A model generated the notes under the pieces. It worked only from the letters and a program-made list of their open reading frames with translations, searched no databases and had not been told where the DNA came from. This document shows positions 19,527 to 31,490 of a DNA stretch of 64,000 nt, in pieces. The translations under genes were made by a program, and so were the position numbers. Source of the stretch: Bufo bufo (taxonomy: Eukaryota; Chordata; Amphibia; Anura; Bufonidae). Location: the NCBI RefSeq assembly GCF_905171765.1, contig NC_053392.1:105140220-105204219 (forward strand), in the 5' to 3' direction. Position 1 is the stretch's first letter; each line of letters starts with the position of its first letter.

Positions 19527-19948
19527 CCTGTTACATGTGCGCTTGCCAGATGAAGCCATCTGTGTTGGTCCCATGTTGATATGTGCCTGCATTGTAAGAA
19601 AAGTGATGTTTTAATATATGCAAATGAGCCTCTAGGAGCAATGGGGGTGTTGCCGTTACACCTAGAGGCTCTGCTCTCTCTGCAACTGCCCCATTCTCTG
19701 CACTTTCACAGGGTCAGGCAGCGTAAAAGTCAATGAAATTGCGGAGGGCGTGGCAGTTGCAGAGAGAGCAGAGCCTCTTGGAGTAACAGCAACGCCCCCT
19801 CCTAGAGTTTCATTGCATATATTAAAACTTCACTTTTCTCAGCAATGCTGGCACATGTGAACATGGGACCAACACAGATGTTTTCAGCTGCCAAGCGCAC
19901 ATGTAACAGGTCAGCCAGTTTCACAGGTACAGAACTGCTGACAGATGT
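19527..19948. repeat. Fold-back MITE, right part
   Basis: The segment 19531-19715 (gtgcgcttgcc...aatatatgcaaatgagcctctag...) is inverted at 19745-19947. Stem elements such as gaggctctgctctctctgca pair with tgcagagagagcagagcctc. The left outer end is displaced to 11906 by the Gypsy insertion. Confidence 0.8.
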
Positions 19949-20053
19949 CCTTTAAAGAGGGGCTGCTTTTTCGATGAGAGGACAGATACTTTTTTTTTTT
20001 TTAAACATAAAGTTTTATTTAATATCAAATAAGAATCCAAGAAGCATCAACAG

Positions 20054-20693
20054 TAGGTATGAGCGAACCCGAACTAAAAATTCTGATTCCTACTTAAATT
20101 GTGAGTTCGGGTGCCCGGACCCGAACCTGGACTTTTCCCCGGAAGTCTGGGTTCAGGTTCGGTGTTCGGGTGATTTTATTATTTTCTGTTATAACATGGT
20201 ATAACAAAAATAATAGCATCTTAAGACAGAATGCAAAAGAATATGGCCATTTGGGGGTAAAAAAAAACAACTCGCCTCATCCACTGATCACGCCGAAGCA
20301 GCTTCTTCCATCTTCACTGAACAGGACCTGCCAAAGGACCTGTGATGTGTGCGATAATGTACAGCACTCTCCCACGTGGTGACGTCATCATGCTATCGCA
20401 GGTCCTTTGGCGGTCCTGTTCAGTGAAGATGGAAGAAGCTGCTGCGGCGCGATCAGTGGATGAGGTGAGGTTTTTTTAACCCTTAAATGGCCATATTGTT
20501 TTGCATTCTGTCTAATGAATGCGATTATTTTCTGATATAACCATGTTATAACGGAAAAACCAAATAAAGTGAAGTTCAGGTCCCCATTGACTTCAATGGC
20601 GTTCAGGGTCACGTCGGTTTCCGAACCCGAACTTTGAACTGGAGTTCGGCCGAACCTGGTGAACCTGAACTTCCACGGGTTCGCTCATCCTTA
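20054..20693. mobile_element. hAT-type fold-back MITE, 640 bp, exact TSD
   Basis: It begins taggtatgagcgaaccc and ends ttcgctcatcctta. It is flanked by the exact 8-bp duplication atcaacag (20046-20053, 20694-20701). The arms are inverted over most of their length (gcaaaagaatatggccatt / aatggccatattgttttgc). The ends resemble those at 24731, 34287 and 48233. Confidence 0.88.
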
Positions 20694-20701
20694 ATCAACA
20701 G

Positions 20702-21390
20702 TACACATGAGGCAGTATAACAGAGCCGGTATGCTCCAATATAGAATTGTACACATCATTATGGAATAAAATATGCTTCTCAGCCCAAGTGTCTCAGTTC
20801 ATTAATTGGCATCTAGAGTCCTATGGGATTTTTGTTTAAATCAGAGGGCTCCAGGGCCTATGGAAAGGAGCCAGCGATTTCTTGAGAATCGCAATAGATG
20901 TTCAAGATACAATGGTTAGAGAGCATCTCTACCACACAATGTATATGAGGGCATCGAGAGATTTCCAGCGTCTGATGACAGGTCCTTTATAAGACCAAAC
21001 TAAGCCACATGCTGAAAGGGTTAACCAGCAATGTTTCATCTATTTTTCATAACCAGGGTATTCTACAGTGCTTCAAATAGAGAGCAGACCGGAAGGACGC
21101 TATGCGGTTTAACACCATATCTTAATCAATATATTTATTTAAACATCAACTAGATTCCCAGTGAATAATTTATGACACGGATTAAAGACGCGCCATCTAT
21201 AGTCAGTCACTTTCATCATTCTTCTTGCAGCGAGGCAGGCACGGTGATTAAAAATGCTGCTTCTTCAAGCAGAAATCCATCTGACACTACAGCAGAATAG
21301 GAGTCCTGCAGCTATTACACTCGTCAGTGACCACGCCACCACCTATAAACGCATGTTTTCAATACATTTAGATCTTTTGTTATTCTCTAT
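20702..21390. other. Spacer, no assigned gene
   Basis: Looks single-copy. No tandem or inverted structure and no coding signature. Confidence 0.45.
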
Positions 21391-21668
21391 AAAGGCTTAT
21401 TCAGACGCCCGAAAGTGTTTTGCAGTCCGCAAATTGAGGATCTGCAAAACACTGACACCGGACGTGGGCGTCCGCATTTTGCCCTGTGATAGAAATGCCT
21501 ATTCTTGTCCGTGCGGGTGGGCAAGAATAGGACAGCTCTATCTTTTTTCCGCAACTGTGTGCTATCCGCATCTTTTGCAGCCCATGAAATGAATGGGTCC
21601 GCACCCGATATGCTAAATTGCGGAATGGATTAGAACCCATTCACACGGTTGTCTGAATGAGCCCTAAA
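21391..21668. repeat. MITE of the 'GGCTCATTCAGACG' TIR family
   Basis: The left end aaggcttattcagacgcc is inverted at the right end (ttgtctgaatgagcccta). Inside, cctattcttgtccgtgcggg and gcaagaatagga form an internal palindrome that is also seen in the CATGCACA-type MITEs (49573, 52230). Confidence 0.65.
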
Positions 21669-22049
21669 TGCAAGTTCTATATTTTTCCAATGATGGAAAA
21701 CACTGGTGCTACTTGTTATGTATTGTACACTGTAGGGTACTTTATTATCACAGAAAGACTATCCCTATCCATATACCCCACTTGCAGGGTATACGCAAGA
21801 TTTCTCAAGGCAGAAGTTTAAAAAAAATTCCTTATGACATTAACAAGTTGTTGCAGCCGCGCTTACACTCCCAGCTAGGACTCCTAACACATACAACACC
21901 CTAATAATCAGCTATAAAGCAGCCAGGTATGCCGTGCATTCAAGCAAATAGTATTAAACAGCATTGCATAAAAGTTGCTGTTACATCTCTGGTGGTCCAG
22001 GACAGTGATAGGGTTAATGTCTGTTATGTCTGGTGGTCTATGGCAGTAA
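21669..22049. other. Spacer, no assigned gene
   Basis: No coding, RNA or repeat structure is visible. Confidence 0.45.
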
Positions 22050-22470
22050 AGGTTTTAAAAGGATTTTCAAGTCTTTACAACTGATGACCTATCTTCTGGA
22101 TAGTGTCATCAGTATCTGATGTGTGGAGGTCCGACACCCGGGACCCCCGCTGATCATCTGTTTGAGAATGCACCGGCACTCCTGTGAGTGCAGCAGCCTT
22201 TTCACAGCTTACCAAGCAGAGCGCCGTACATCGTATAGTGGCTGTGCTTGGTATTGCGCTCATTCACTTCTATTGGGCAGAGCTGCTCCTAGCCATGTGA
22301 CCAATGAATGTGTCCTCGCATGGGCTAGAGAAAGTGGAGAGAAGGCTGCGGTGTTACAGCAAACCCCGCTGCCTTCTCAAACAGGTGTCAGACCCCCAAC
22401 GATCAGATACTGGTGACCTATCTAGAAGATAGGTCATCAGTTGTAAAGTCTCAGAAAACCCCTTTAAGTG
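22050..22470. repeat. MITE of the 'GATGACCTATC' family
   Basis: The left end (ggattttcaagtctttacaactgatgacctatc) is inverted at 22420-22468 (gataggtcatcagttgtaaag...aaaacccc). The body has no gene. Related to 22545-22960 and 4656-5082. Confidence 0.7.
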
Positions 22471-22544
22471 TCAGCCTCTCTGGTGATCTAGGGTAGTTGG
22501 AGGGTTAGTGTGAATATACTTTGTAGTCTACACCAGTGAAGGGA

Positions 22545-22960
22545 TTTAAGGGGATTTCCAGAAATTAAATATTGATGACCTATCCTTTAGGATAGGTCAT
22601 CTTTATCTGATCAGTGGTGGACAAATTCATGGCACCCTCACCAATCATCTGTTTAAAGGGACTGCAGTGCTTGGATGAGTACTGCAGCTTCTTCATAATA
22701 TACCAAGTATTGCACTGTACATTGTGGAGCAGCTGTGCTTGGAACTGCAGCTTAATCCCTTCACTTAAAAAAGACAGAGCTTCACAAAGGCAAATGACCG
22801 ATGGACGTGACATTACAAGCTGAGGAAGAGGCTGCAGTGCTCGCTAGGGCGCTGAGGCTCCTTACAATAGCAGGTCCGTGGGGGTTCCGGGAGTCAAACC
22901 CCATGATCAGATATGATGACAGCAAAATTGAAGTCCTGAAAACTCATTTAATATCAGCTC
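22545..22960. repeat. Second MITE of the 'GATGACCTATC' family, right end decayed
   Basis: aggggatttccag then the palindrome gatgacctatcctttaggataggtcatc (22574-22601). The right end is only weakly matched (ctgaaaactcattt near 22936-22950). Confidence 0.55.
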
Positions 22961-23350
22961 TAGTGGTCTAGTGCAGTGAAGGGTCATAATCCCTGTTGGT
23001 CTAGGTGAGTGAAGGGTTTAAAGTCAGTGCATTTTATGAACAGCAGAAGTTCTCCTGCTGTCTCTTCATCTCCTACCAATTAGCTTAAAGGAGTAATTGC
23101 TGGGTAACTGCCTCACCGCTGAGGCATCAGTGAGGTCACATAATTACACTAGAAAGCTGGCCTGCAGGCTTTATATATTCCTGCTCCCCCCTCCGGGTTT
23201 CTTGTTCTAGCAGGTTGTTGCTGGTGATAGTGCAATGAGCAGGACCGTGGTACGGTTAGGCGGACGCCAAAATATGCAGTGGGTCCGGATATGGGTATAA
23301 TAGTCTATGTTTTTTGTTCGTGATGCCAATTGCAGCGTGCGCAGGGTACA
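22961..23350. other. Spacer, no assigned gene
   Basis: No inverted ends or coding are visible. ttatatattcctgctccccc at 23170-23189 gives a mild promoter- or LTR-like appearance that I could not support further. Confidence 0.35.
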
Positions 23351-24005
23351 GTCTCAGGGCCCTTTAAATGGAGTCTGTCACCAGCATTTCACTTTTTTAA
23401 CCCTTCCCACAGCTCCCTAGCATGCTTACAGTTAATCAAAACATTACCTCTGGCATCAATCCTGGACTTATAGAACCCTCAAAAACGATCTTTATAAGAT
23501 ATGCAAATCAGGGCTCGCAAGTGCCCAGGGCGGCGTTACTCTCTTAGGTGCCCTGCTTGCTCAGCCTTCTCATTGCGTCCCCCCGCCCCTTCCTACCCTC
23601 TGCCCGCCCATCCTTTCCCTCTGACCGCCTTTGTACTAACTTGTATGCTGCCGATATCCCGCGCCGGCGCACTCATTCCTTTGGCCGGCGCATGCGCCTG
23701 CGAGCCCATTCCTTGTACGGCATCACAGTAACTATTTGCGCATGCGCTGGCTAACGACGCGAAAATCGGCGTCGTTAGCCGGCGCATGAGCAATAGTTAC
23801 TGTGATGCCGTTGTTGGGCACTAGCTCCAGCACCAGAAGAAGACAGCTCCACCAAACTTTGTAGTGGACTGAGGTCATCACTGTAGAGCAGCACCATTGA
23901 CTTCTGTCTGCTTCCGGAGATGGAGCTATTGCTGAACAGCTGGTTAGATGCGGTTGCAGCTACTGAAGGCTTATCGTGATAAAATGTAGACAACCCCTTT
24001 AACTT
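23351..24005. repeat. MITE-like repeat with a GC-rich hairpin
   Basis: The block runs between agggccctttaaatggagtc and gacaaccccttta, which look like degenerate repeat ends. In the middle, 23717-23808 is a strong palindrome: ggcatcacagtaactatt... pairs with ...aatagttactgtgatgcc, and the loop region carries gctaacgacgc/gcgtcgttagc. Confidence 0.6.
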
Positions 24006-24710
24006 GGGGACTAACATATATTACATTTGCCCTGCAGAGATAATGTATGACCAAAGAAAGTTCCCCCAGCAATAACAGCTAATTTCAAGGAGTCCATACC
24101 CACAGTGATCAACTAATATCCAGGGTTCCACATGACTATACACTTTGGGAGACATTTGAGGGTCAGGGTTTTACGCACTTTTTGATAGCCCCTGCGTTGT
24201 GGGAGGATAAGCCTAATTTATGGTGCAGAGCATCCTCCAGCCGTCTGTGTGCCTAGTTTGAAGTCGACCCCAGGATGTGCACCTCATCATAATTTGGCTA
24301 ATTGTCCGGGAACCGTGCACCCGGCAGAAAAACTATGCCAGTCTAAGGCTGGCTGAGTTTTTATCCTACAACTACGCCTATTTGCAGGCATACATGTTAG
24401 TTAAATTTGCAGGGCCAGCACTGCCCCCGAAACACCCCCATCCAGCCCAACTGTCAAAAACTTTTCGGCAATGGACTTCCGACTTGTCGCACAGCCAGTC
24501 AAAAGGGGAATTGCAACTATTTTAAGCGTAAAAATAGTTGGTTTACACCTTCTTTTATCTGGCTCTTTTCTCAAACCATTCTTAATCTTGGGTCCACCAG
24601 CAAACAAAAAAAAAAAAAAAAACAATAACAGAAGAACCCCCTGAAAATTTTCAGAAAAACCCATGTGTGACACCAGCCTCATAGCTTTTCATAGAAAAAA
24701 AGTTGTGTTA
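24006..24710. other. Spacer with possible old MITE DNA
   Basis: gacatttgagggtcaggg and a poly-A stretch at 24605-24622 are the only distinctive items. No gene found. Confidence 0.4.
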
Positions 24711-25689
24711 GGGCTCATGCACATGACTATTAGTGATGAGCGGCAGGTGCCATATTCGATTTCGACGAAATTCGCGAATATTCGATAGAATATTCGTTTC
24801 ATATTCGTCGAAAATCGAATATTCGTCATTATTCTTGTTATCGCGATTAATATGCGATTTAAATAATCGCGTATTGCGATTTTAACTTAAAGGCTACTCT
24901 CCTATTGAAATAGCAATGCGATTAATTCAAGTTATAATAATCGAATTTCGATTTTAACTTCGCACTGCTATATTCCATATTCGTTAATTCTAGCTTAATA
25001 TGGAATATAGCAGTGCTAAGTTAAAATCGAAATTCGATTATTATAACTTGAATTTTTATTTTTTTTATTTTTTATTGTTATATTTTTTCTTTCCCACTTT
25101 CCTAAGTTGTTCTTACTGTCCTTTGGATTCCTGGCTTCCTGGCTGCTCCAGTCAGTGCCCGTTGCCGCTTCTGCCGACTTTCGTGCTCATGGAGTGTCCC
25201 CCATCACCATGGGAACGTCTCCATATACTAGAATGTACTGTCGGATTTGAGAATTACGTGAAAAATCGCAATTCGATTATTTCAAGTTATAATAATCGAT
25301 TTTCGATTTTAACTTAGCACTGCTATATTCCATATTAGGCTAGAATTAAATATAGCAGTGCTAAGTTAAAATCGAAATTCGAATATTCGCGCTCAACACT
25401 AATGACTATGTATTTTAGCGGTCTGCAAAAAAATGGATCAGCATTCAGTTTTTTTGCGGAACTGAACAGCTGGACCCTAATAGAACAGTCCTATACTTGT
25501 CCGTAATGCGGACAATAATAGGACATGTTCTATTTGTTTGCAGAACGCACATACGGAAACTAAATGTACACGGAGTAATTTCCGTATTTTTTTGCCGACC
25601 CATTGAAATATATGGTTCCGCATATGGTCCACAAAAATAAACTGAACGGACATGGAAAGAAAAATATATTCGTGTGCATGAGCCCTTAC
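24711..25689. repeat. MITE of the 'GGGCTCATGCACA' family, split by a hAT element
   Basis: The left end, ttagggctcatgcacatgac, is inverted at 25671-25689 (gtgtgcatgagccctta). The element is interrupted at 24731-25401. The body, with tcctatacttgtccgtaatg and gcggacaataatagga, matches 30514-30830. Confidence 0.8.
24731..25401. mobile_element. hAT-type MITE inserted in a MITE, exact TSD
   Basis: It starts tagtgatgagcg and ends cgctcaacacta (11 of 12 inverted matches). It is flanked by the exact duplication atgactat (24723-24730, 25402-25409). The body is AT-rich with repeated, inverted cgaaattcg/aatattcg and ttaacttagcactgctatattcc blocks. Confidence 0.9.
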
Positions 25690-25774
25690 TTTATCAGGCT
25701 TTCTTTTTTTTTTTATACTGTAGCCAGATGTGATGCTGAAAGCCAAAAAATGAAATATAAAATGTAATGCAAAC

Positions 25775-26100
25775 AATGAGGGTAATTTACAAAGACTGTC
25801 TTTTAGCGCCGGAAGATTCACCTAAATTTTCGAATGAGGCATGCGGCCTAGTGATAACTTAGGCGCATCTACAAAAATCCGTAGGACCAGAGTAAAAAAA
25901 CGACTCCACTCCCCCGAGTATAGTGGTTCTTTTTACCATCATTTACTACTGTTTTCCAGGCATAAATGTTAATAAACTTGCAGGGCCCCTGCTAAAAATA
26001 TTGTCATACAGGCGATTAAAAAGTCGCAAAATAGGGTCTTGCGACTTTTTTACTCCAAAAACTGGCCTAAAAATTATTGCAAATTACCCCCAAGTTTCTT
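25775..26100. repeat. MITE with 'GGGTAATTT' ends
   Basis: gagggtaatttacaaagac (25777-25795) is inverted near 26076-26094 (attattgcaaattaccccc). The sequence between has no gene. Confidence 0.6.
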
Positions 26101-26308
26101 GTGTGTTTTTGGTCTGTTTTTTGGGTCCATGGGAGTTGTTGTTTTTTTTCTAAACGCAACATGCTGTAGGTGAGGTCTTATTTTCAGGTGTTTTCCATAG
26201 GCTGCTTTATATGACATGAAAAATACTATACATACTGTACGTATGTACTCATCTGTGTTAGCCCTATGGTGGGGATACATTACTTGATTGGACCTCAAGA
26301 CACATGAG

Positions 26309-26428
26309 GACATTGGGGGAAATTTATCAAAACTGGTCCAAAGTAAAACTGCCTTAGTTACCTTTACATCTGTCATTTTTCAGAGCTCCTTTGAAAATGA
26401 AAGGTGGAATCTGATAAATCTCCCCCAC
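26309..26428. repeat. Short MITE with 'GGGGGAAATTTATCA' ends
   Basis: tgggggaaatttatcaaaac (26313-26332) is inverted at 26409-26427 (ctgataaatctccccca). It contains ggtggaatctgat, shared with 29054-29284. Confidence 0.65.
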
Positions 26429-27055
26429 TGACATCAGTGTCCACATCTTCAAGCCTATATTAGTCATGCAGACCGTGGCATGAGGGCTACACAGATTGGT
26501 AAATGTATATTACACAGGTGTATATACCATAGATTAAGTCCTGTGCCATCAGGATGGCTGCCAGACCCAAGAACAGCACAATTATTTGTCATCGGTTCTT
26601 CTCGGTTCAAAACAGCAGATCTGTTTGCATTAGTAATGCATTATACATTCCAATGCCCGCTAAACTGTATACCTGCAAGAATAAATCAGTGCAGAGCTAT
26701 ATCTATTCCACAGCACATGGCAGGTTTATATTGCAGTGAATTACAACCGGCAGGGAAATGTGAGTTTAGGATCTTAATTCTATCTAATCCAACTGCGCCA
26801 ATGTTCCTCCAGACTCCATTTGCCGCACTCCTCAAGATGTTCCCGTAGCCCCTTGTTTTGTCTGATTTGTGATGCGCTACAAGCTTTCTTGGCTCAATCA
26901 AAGCAGAAACATTCCACATGGATGAGCCGCAGCCCAGCATGGAGACCAGCAGCACAAACCAATTTTATAGCAGCTGTTTCTGATGAGCTTACTGCTCTTC
27001 TTGCCAGACATTCAGCTGCATCATGTTCTGCAGCCAGTCTGGCAAACCAAGAGTT
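26429..27055. other. Spacer, no assigned gene
   Basis: No repeat structure is evident. Short frames here have no family character. Confidence 0.45.
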
Positions 27056-27262
27056 AATTTGGGGCTACATGGCAACACCTGTCGCAGTACCAATGATCAC
27101 TGTGTAGCAGCGCAGATAATAATTGAATGGGGTTTCCAGCGTGACCCGCAATTTGCCTGCAAATTTCCCACAAAAGTTCAACACAACGTCTGCACTGCTA
27201 CACAGTGATTGCTGCTGGAGCATCAGGAGTCGCAGCCAAAATCTCTGTGTAGCCCCAAACCT
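27056..27262. repeat. MITE with 'TTGGGGCTACA' ends
   Basis: ttggggctacatggcaac (27058-27075) is inverted at 27247-27261 (tgtgtagccccaaa). About 200 bp with no coding. Confidence 0.55.
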
Positions 27263-27264
27263 TA

Positions 27265-27580
27265 GGGGCTCTTGCACACAAATTGCTGTCCGCAATGCAC
27301 GGGCACTGACCGTAGGGCCGCCATATGCGGAGTTCGGACCCATTCACTGGAATGGTGTTCGCGATACGCATCCGAAAGTCCGCACCGCAAAAAAGTAGTG
27401 CAGACTTTTGGATGCGGATCACGGACTCCATTCAAGTGATAGGTCGACCTCCAAAGCATGCACCGTTCTGGACCGCACCTTCCGGATTGAGGACCCGTTC
27501 AAGTGAATGGGTCTGTATCCGTGATGCGATGCAAAGACGACCGGTGCCCATATATTGCAGTCATGTGCATGAGCCCTAAA
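27265..27580. repeat. MITE of the 'GGGCTCATGCACA' family
   Basis: The left end aggggctcttgcacacaaat is inverted at 27561-27578 (catgtgcatgagccct). Internally cggacccattcactggaatg and ttcaagtgaatgggtc form opposed pairs. Confidence 0.7.
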
Positions 27581-29050
27581 AGGGTTGTCCCATGAAATAT
27601 ATTCAACAGTTTTCAAACCAGCTCCTGGATTAGAATATTTTTGGCACTATAGCTACTGAGTTATTCAATGAAATCTATCTGTATAGCGCCAAAGTGCTTG
27701 TAGTGCTCTCGACCGAACACATCGGTATGCTCGTGTGCTCTACCGGCACCCAAAACACGATGGAAGTCAATGGTGAGAACCCAGGCACCCCTTGCTCGGA
27801 AGAGAAGAGGGTGTCTGGTTCACAAAAAAGGTTAGAAATTGATGGAAACCCTATCAAAATGGTTTGGAGACAGCATTAAGAGGATGGCTGATGCGTCTTG
27901 GCAAAAGACAGGTATGTGGAAGCCATCAATCTACCCATGAGACAGATAACAGACTTAGTCAGCATACCTTACAATGGCAGCCTTGTGCACTATGAGACAT
28001 TCCAAAACAGCTCTCATCTGACTGAGAACCAGTAAGCCTCAAAGTTACTGCAGATCTTTGGATGGCTTGGGGTGGACCTGTGCACCTAGATCAATATCAT
28101 TAGAGAGACAAAAAGTTTTCTGATTGTCCTAACATAATATTCCATAATATTCCATAACCTTTCTATACAGTTTTGTCATGTAAAAACTAATTTGCATAAA
28201 ATTGGGCATATGGAAAGATGTGGCAAATGAGCAGAATCTGCCTTGTTTTTCAGCTGAAAAACCATTTGCATGGAAAATTTGCGATCTACACTACTCATAA
28301 ACAGTGCCATCTATTGGTTTCATAGTCTTATGACAAGACTAATAGAACCTTTCTTCTTCAGAGCAGGGGGTGCCTGGTTTGATGCTCGGGTCTCTTATTG
28401 ACTTTCATTGTATACAATTGTACTCGAGCACCCACAGTATTCGCCCGAGCACTCCGATTTGCCGAGCATAGCATGCTCGCTCAACACTAGTGACCTGCAG
28501 TTTGCTGTTTTTCTAATTTCTCTGTCCTGCTCACTGAGATGGAAGTACATGCTCAGTTCAATCCTTCAACTGCCACCAGCTGCAGCAGAAAGGACATGCC
28601 CCCTAAGCTGACGACTTGAAATAAATCTAGCAGATACTATTAGAGCAAAGAATAGGGAGATCTCTGGTACAGGGCTGGTTCTAGTTGTGTTACAAACCAC
28701 ATATCAGCATGGTTTCGACCTTCATTGGTTGAATAAAAGCGGCTAAAGGCGACCATACAGATTAAATTAATGTTGGACGGACCTGTCGAGGTCAGCAGAA
28801 CCGACCGACTATGAGAAAAGAAGAGTTGGACGTGTCCAATTTAAATATGCCTGATGCTTTTTGTTCTCTAGGTAGATAATCTGCTGCCAGAGGTGACTGG
28901 CAGTGGCTCATTCCCCCCTCCCTATGGAAAAGACATGCATGCATGGCTGAGCCAGGAGTTCATGTGTATAGGTCGTTCAGCCAACAGCTATGTAAGACAC
29001 AAGGCCATCTTAAAGGGAACATGTCACTAATGTTTTGCTGTCGTAAAAAC
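27581..29050. other. Spacer with old repeat fragments, no gene
   Basis: A fragment at 28370-28492 ends gctcgctcaacactag, like the right ends of the hAT MITEs at 24731 and 48233, but I found no left partner or duplication. A TIR-like tagtgctctcgaccgaac at 27699 is a weak candidate. The rest shows no coding. Confidence 0.4.
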
Positions 29051-29053
29051 TAA

Positions 29054-29284
29054 TGGGGTCATTTATCAAACTTTATCAAAAAAGATGTGGACACTGATGT
29101 CAGTGGGGAAGATAGTGTCAGTGGACACTGGTGTAAAGTAGAACTGGCTTAGTAGCCCATAGCAACCAATCAGATTCCACCTTTCATTTTTGACAGCTCC
29201 TTTGGAAAATGAAAGGTGGAATCTGATTGGTCGCTATGGCAACTAAGTCAGTTCTACTTTTTATCAGTTTGATAAATGACCCCA
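29054..29284. mobile_element. PIF/Harbinger-like fold-back MITE with TAA TSD
   Basis: The ends tggggtcatttatcaaact and its inverse are flanked by taa (29051-29053, 29285-29287). The 231-bp body is an imperfect hairpin, with aatcagattccacctttcat pairing with atgaaaggtggaatctgatt. Confidence 0.82.
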
Positions 29285-29525
29285 TAAGTGTGCTAGGACT
29301 GAACTTGAATAGGAGACCGCTCATGCTGCTTTTCTATACAAAGAAACATTAGGGGAGATTTACTCATCAAAACGTGCCACAATTATCGGACATCTGACAT
29401 GGCGTCCAGACAAATCTATTACGTATTTGTAAGGTTGAAAGTTGTAGTCTCTAATGTGTCTGAATGAGAATGAGAATGGCCTGGTGTGCCCACACTATAT
29501 AAGCAGGGTGCATCTGTACTGCCCC

Positions 29526-29914
29526 CAGGGGCGGATTGGGAACTTAAAGTGGCCCTGGAAAAAAGTTATAGTGGCCCCATGTTGTAGGTGGGTCCAAATT
29601 GACATAAGATGGACCAAAACAAGTAGGCAGGGACAACAGGAGTAGGCGGTAATACCGTAGTGCAGCACAGAATACTGCCCCAGCAGAACTAAATACCACA
29701 GGGCAACACAAAATCTTGTCGCCCCAATCACAGTATTTACCTGTATCACCATCATGAGGACAGTATTACAGTTGAGTTCTGGAGGGAACTTGTGGCCATT
29801 GAGCATCAGATCATTATGTACCTGGCATGTGGCCATCAAGAGGGCTTGAGTGGCCCTCTGGGCATCGCCCCACCAGGAAATTTCCCTGTAGGTTCTTTGG
29901 CCAATGCGCCCCTG
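29526..29914. mobile_element. hAT-like MITE with 'CAGGGGCG' ends
   Basis: It begins caggggcggattgggaac and ends ccaatgcgcccctg, flanked by ctgcccc on both sides. The repeated target is 7 bp, or 8 if one base of the end is shared. A related left end is at 49253. Confidence 0.65.
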
Positions 29915-29987
29915 CTGCCCCCTAAGGATAGTAACTCACACGCCATCCCCAGTGAATCCCAGGAGACGGGAGGTAAAATAGCTGCTA

Positions 29988-30197
29988 CTTGCAATGTTCT
30001 TAGTGGTTACACGGTTGTTTGCTTTGAGGCACAGAAGCTTGCTGGTTTCACCGAGGCTTTATACACTTCAGTAACAGAACATTGCATAAAATGGGGCAAT
30101 TCTGTGTGACGAGCCTCTGTGTACTTAGAGGTGAAACCAACAAGCTTTAGTGCCTCAATGCAAACAACTGTGTAACCACTAAGAACATTGCCCAGGT
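29988..30197. repeat. Fold-back MITE, about 205 bp
   Basis: caatgttcttagtggttaca (29993-30012) is inverted at 30172-30191 (tgtaaccactaagaacattg). The arms match for about 65 bases with few changes. The target duplication is not clear. Confidence 0.7.
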
Positions 30198-30513
30198 TTG
30201 CTGGATAGTAACTGGGAGCATATTCCAGCCTCACGTGGTTGGCCACTGACATTTTTGCTTTCTCTGTCAGCAGGTCCTAGCGTTTTGGCCATGGCAGTAC
30301 TTGCTGTCTCTCGCCAGGGAACTCCTTACCTATGACTTCTGCCTCATGGCTGAGCAGTCTCAATCCTGTGGCTTTCAATGTGATGCACAGACAGACAGAA
30401 AGATAGAGAGTGCCCAACCCCACAAAGCCTAAAGGGATAACCTTAAAAACATACTGGGGCACAGGGCTACTACCCCGTGGTCCCACTTTGATGCTCAGGT
30501 CTCCATATTTCTA
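30198..30513. other. Spacer, no assigned gene
   Basis: No structure that I can identify. Confidence 0.45.
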
Positions 30514-30830
30514 TAAGGGCTCATGCACACGACCGTATGTATTTTGCGGTCCGCAATAAAAAAACGGATCTGCAAAAAATACGGCGGACGTCCGTGTGCA
30601 TTCCATATTTGCGGAACAGAACAGCTGGCCCCTAATAGAACAGTCCTATCCTTGTCCATAATGCGGACAATAATAGGACATGTTCTATTTTTTTGCAGAA
30701 CGGACATATGGACATATGGAAACGGAATGCACACGGAGTAACTTCCATTTTTTTTGTGGACCCATTGAAATGAATGATTCCGCATACGGTCTGCAAAAAA
30801 ACTGAATGGACACAGAAAGCCCTAAAAACA
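30514..30830. repeat. MITE of the 'GGGCTCATGCACA' family, right end lost
   Basis: It begins taagggctcatgcacacgac and matches the interrupted copy at 24711-25689 along its body. It stops at cagaaagccct without the mirrored end. Confidence 0.75.
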
Positions 30831-31245
30831 GGCAATGGCTGCATCACTGCTAATAGACCAGATGTATCCACAGCCAGCCTACCTGTACACATGGGCTGCG
30901 ATGTCAGTGACTAGAAACATACACTTTCCATTGTAAGTTTACATACAGTAGTAAGACAGTCAGCCAGTTTGGGAACATGCGGCTACACTTGTTCCAGATC
31001 TCTGCTTCTGAATTTACAAACCCTAAATTACTTTGCCCCGTGTTTTTCTTTTGACTGTATAACTGTTTTCCTACCGAATTTGTGAGCATTGATTTAGTCC
31101 AAGATGCATAAACGAAACCAGATTGTGCATTATTCAGAGGGAAATGTTAATGTGATGCCAAAAACATGTCTCCTCCAAATGTTAATTTTTGTTTGCCCAT
31201 ACATAGAACGAGTCATACCCTGTAAATACAAAGTGTGAATGAATA
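30831..31245. other. Spacer, no assigned gene
   Basis: No repeat or coding structure is recognisable. Confidence 0.45.
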
Positions 31246-31323
31246 AAAAGTGGATAGATAGACAGAGATAGATAGATAGATAGACAGAGATAGATAGATA
31301 GACAGAGATAGATAGATAGACAG

Positions 31324-31395
<72 letters not shown>

Positions 31396-31408
31396 CGATC
31401 GATCGATC
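31246..31408 (+). repeat. GATA microsatellite with GACAGA interruptions
   Basis: gatagatagata runs with three gacagaga-type interruptions and a (gatc) end. The long frames antisense to it (repeated YLSI) are by-products of the repeat. Confidence 0.97.
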
Positions 31409-31490
31409 CATGGAGGATGAGGCCCACTTCCTGCTGTGGTGCCCCACATACTCAGCAGTGAGGAACAGTCACTTCAGGAGACTATCAGAT
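31409..31490 (+). pseudogene. Non-LTR retrotransposon ORF C-terminal fragment, first piece
   Basis: From 31410 the plus frame reads MEDEAHFLLWCPTYSAVRNS. This is the 'DE.HFL..CP.Y...R' motif near the end of many non-LTR retrotransposon ORF2 proteins. The last 54 bases (31437-31490) recur exactly at 32199-32252, where the frame carries on. It follows the GATA array with no gap. Confidence 0.55.

Noticed and set aside
31130..31449. Tyrosine-leucine-serine-isoleucine repeat frames
   Set aside because: Translation of the antisense GATA array.
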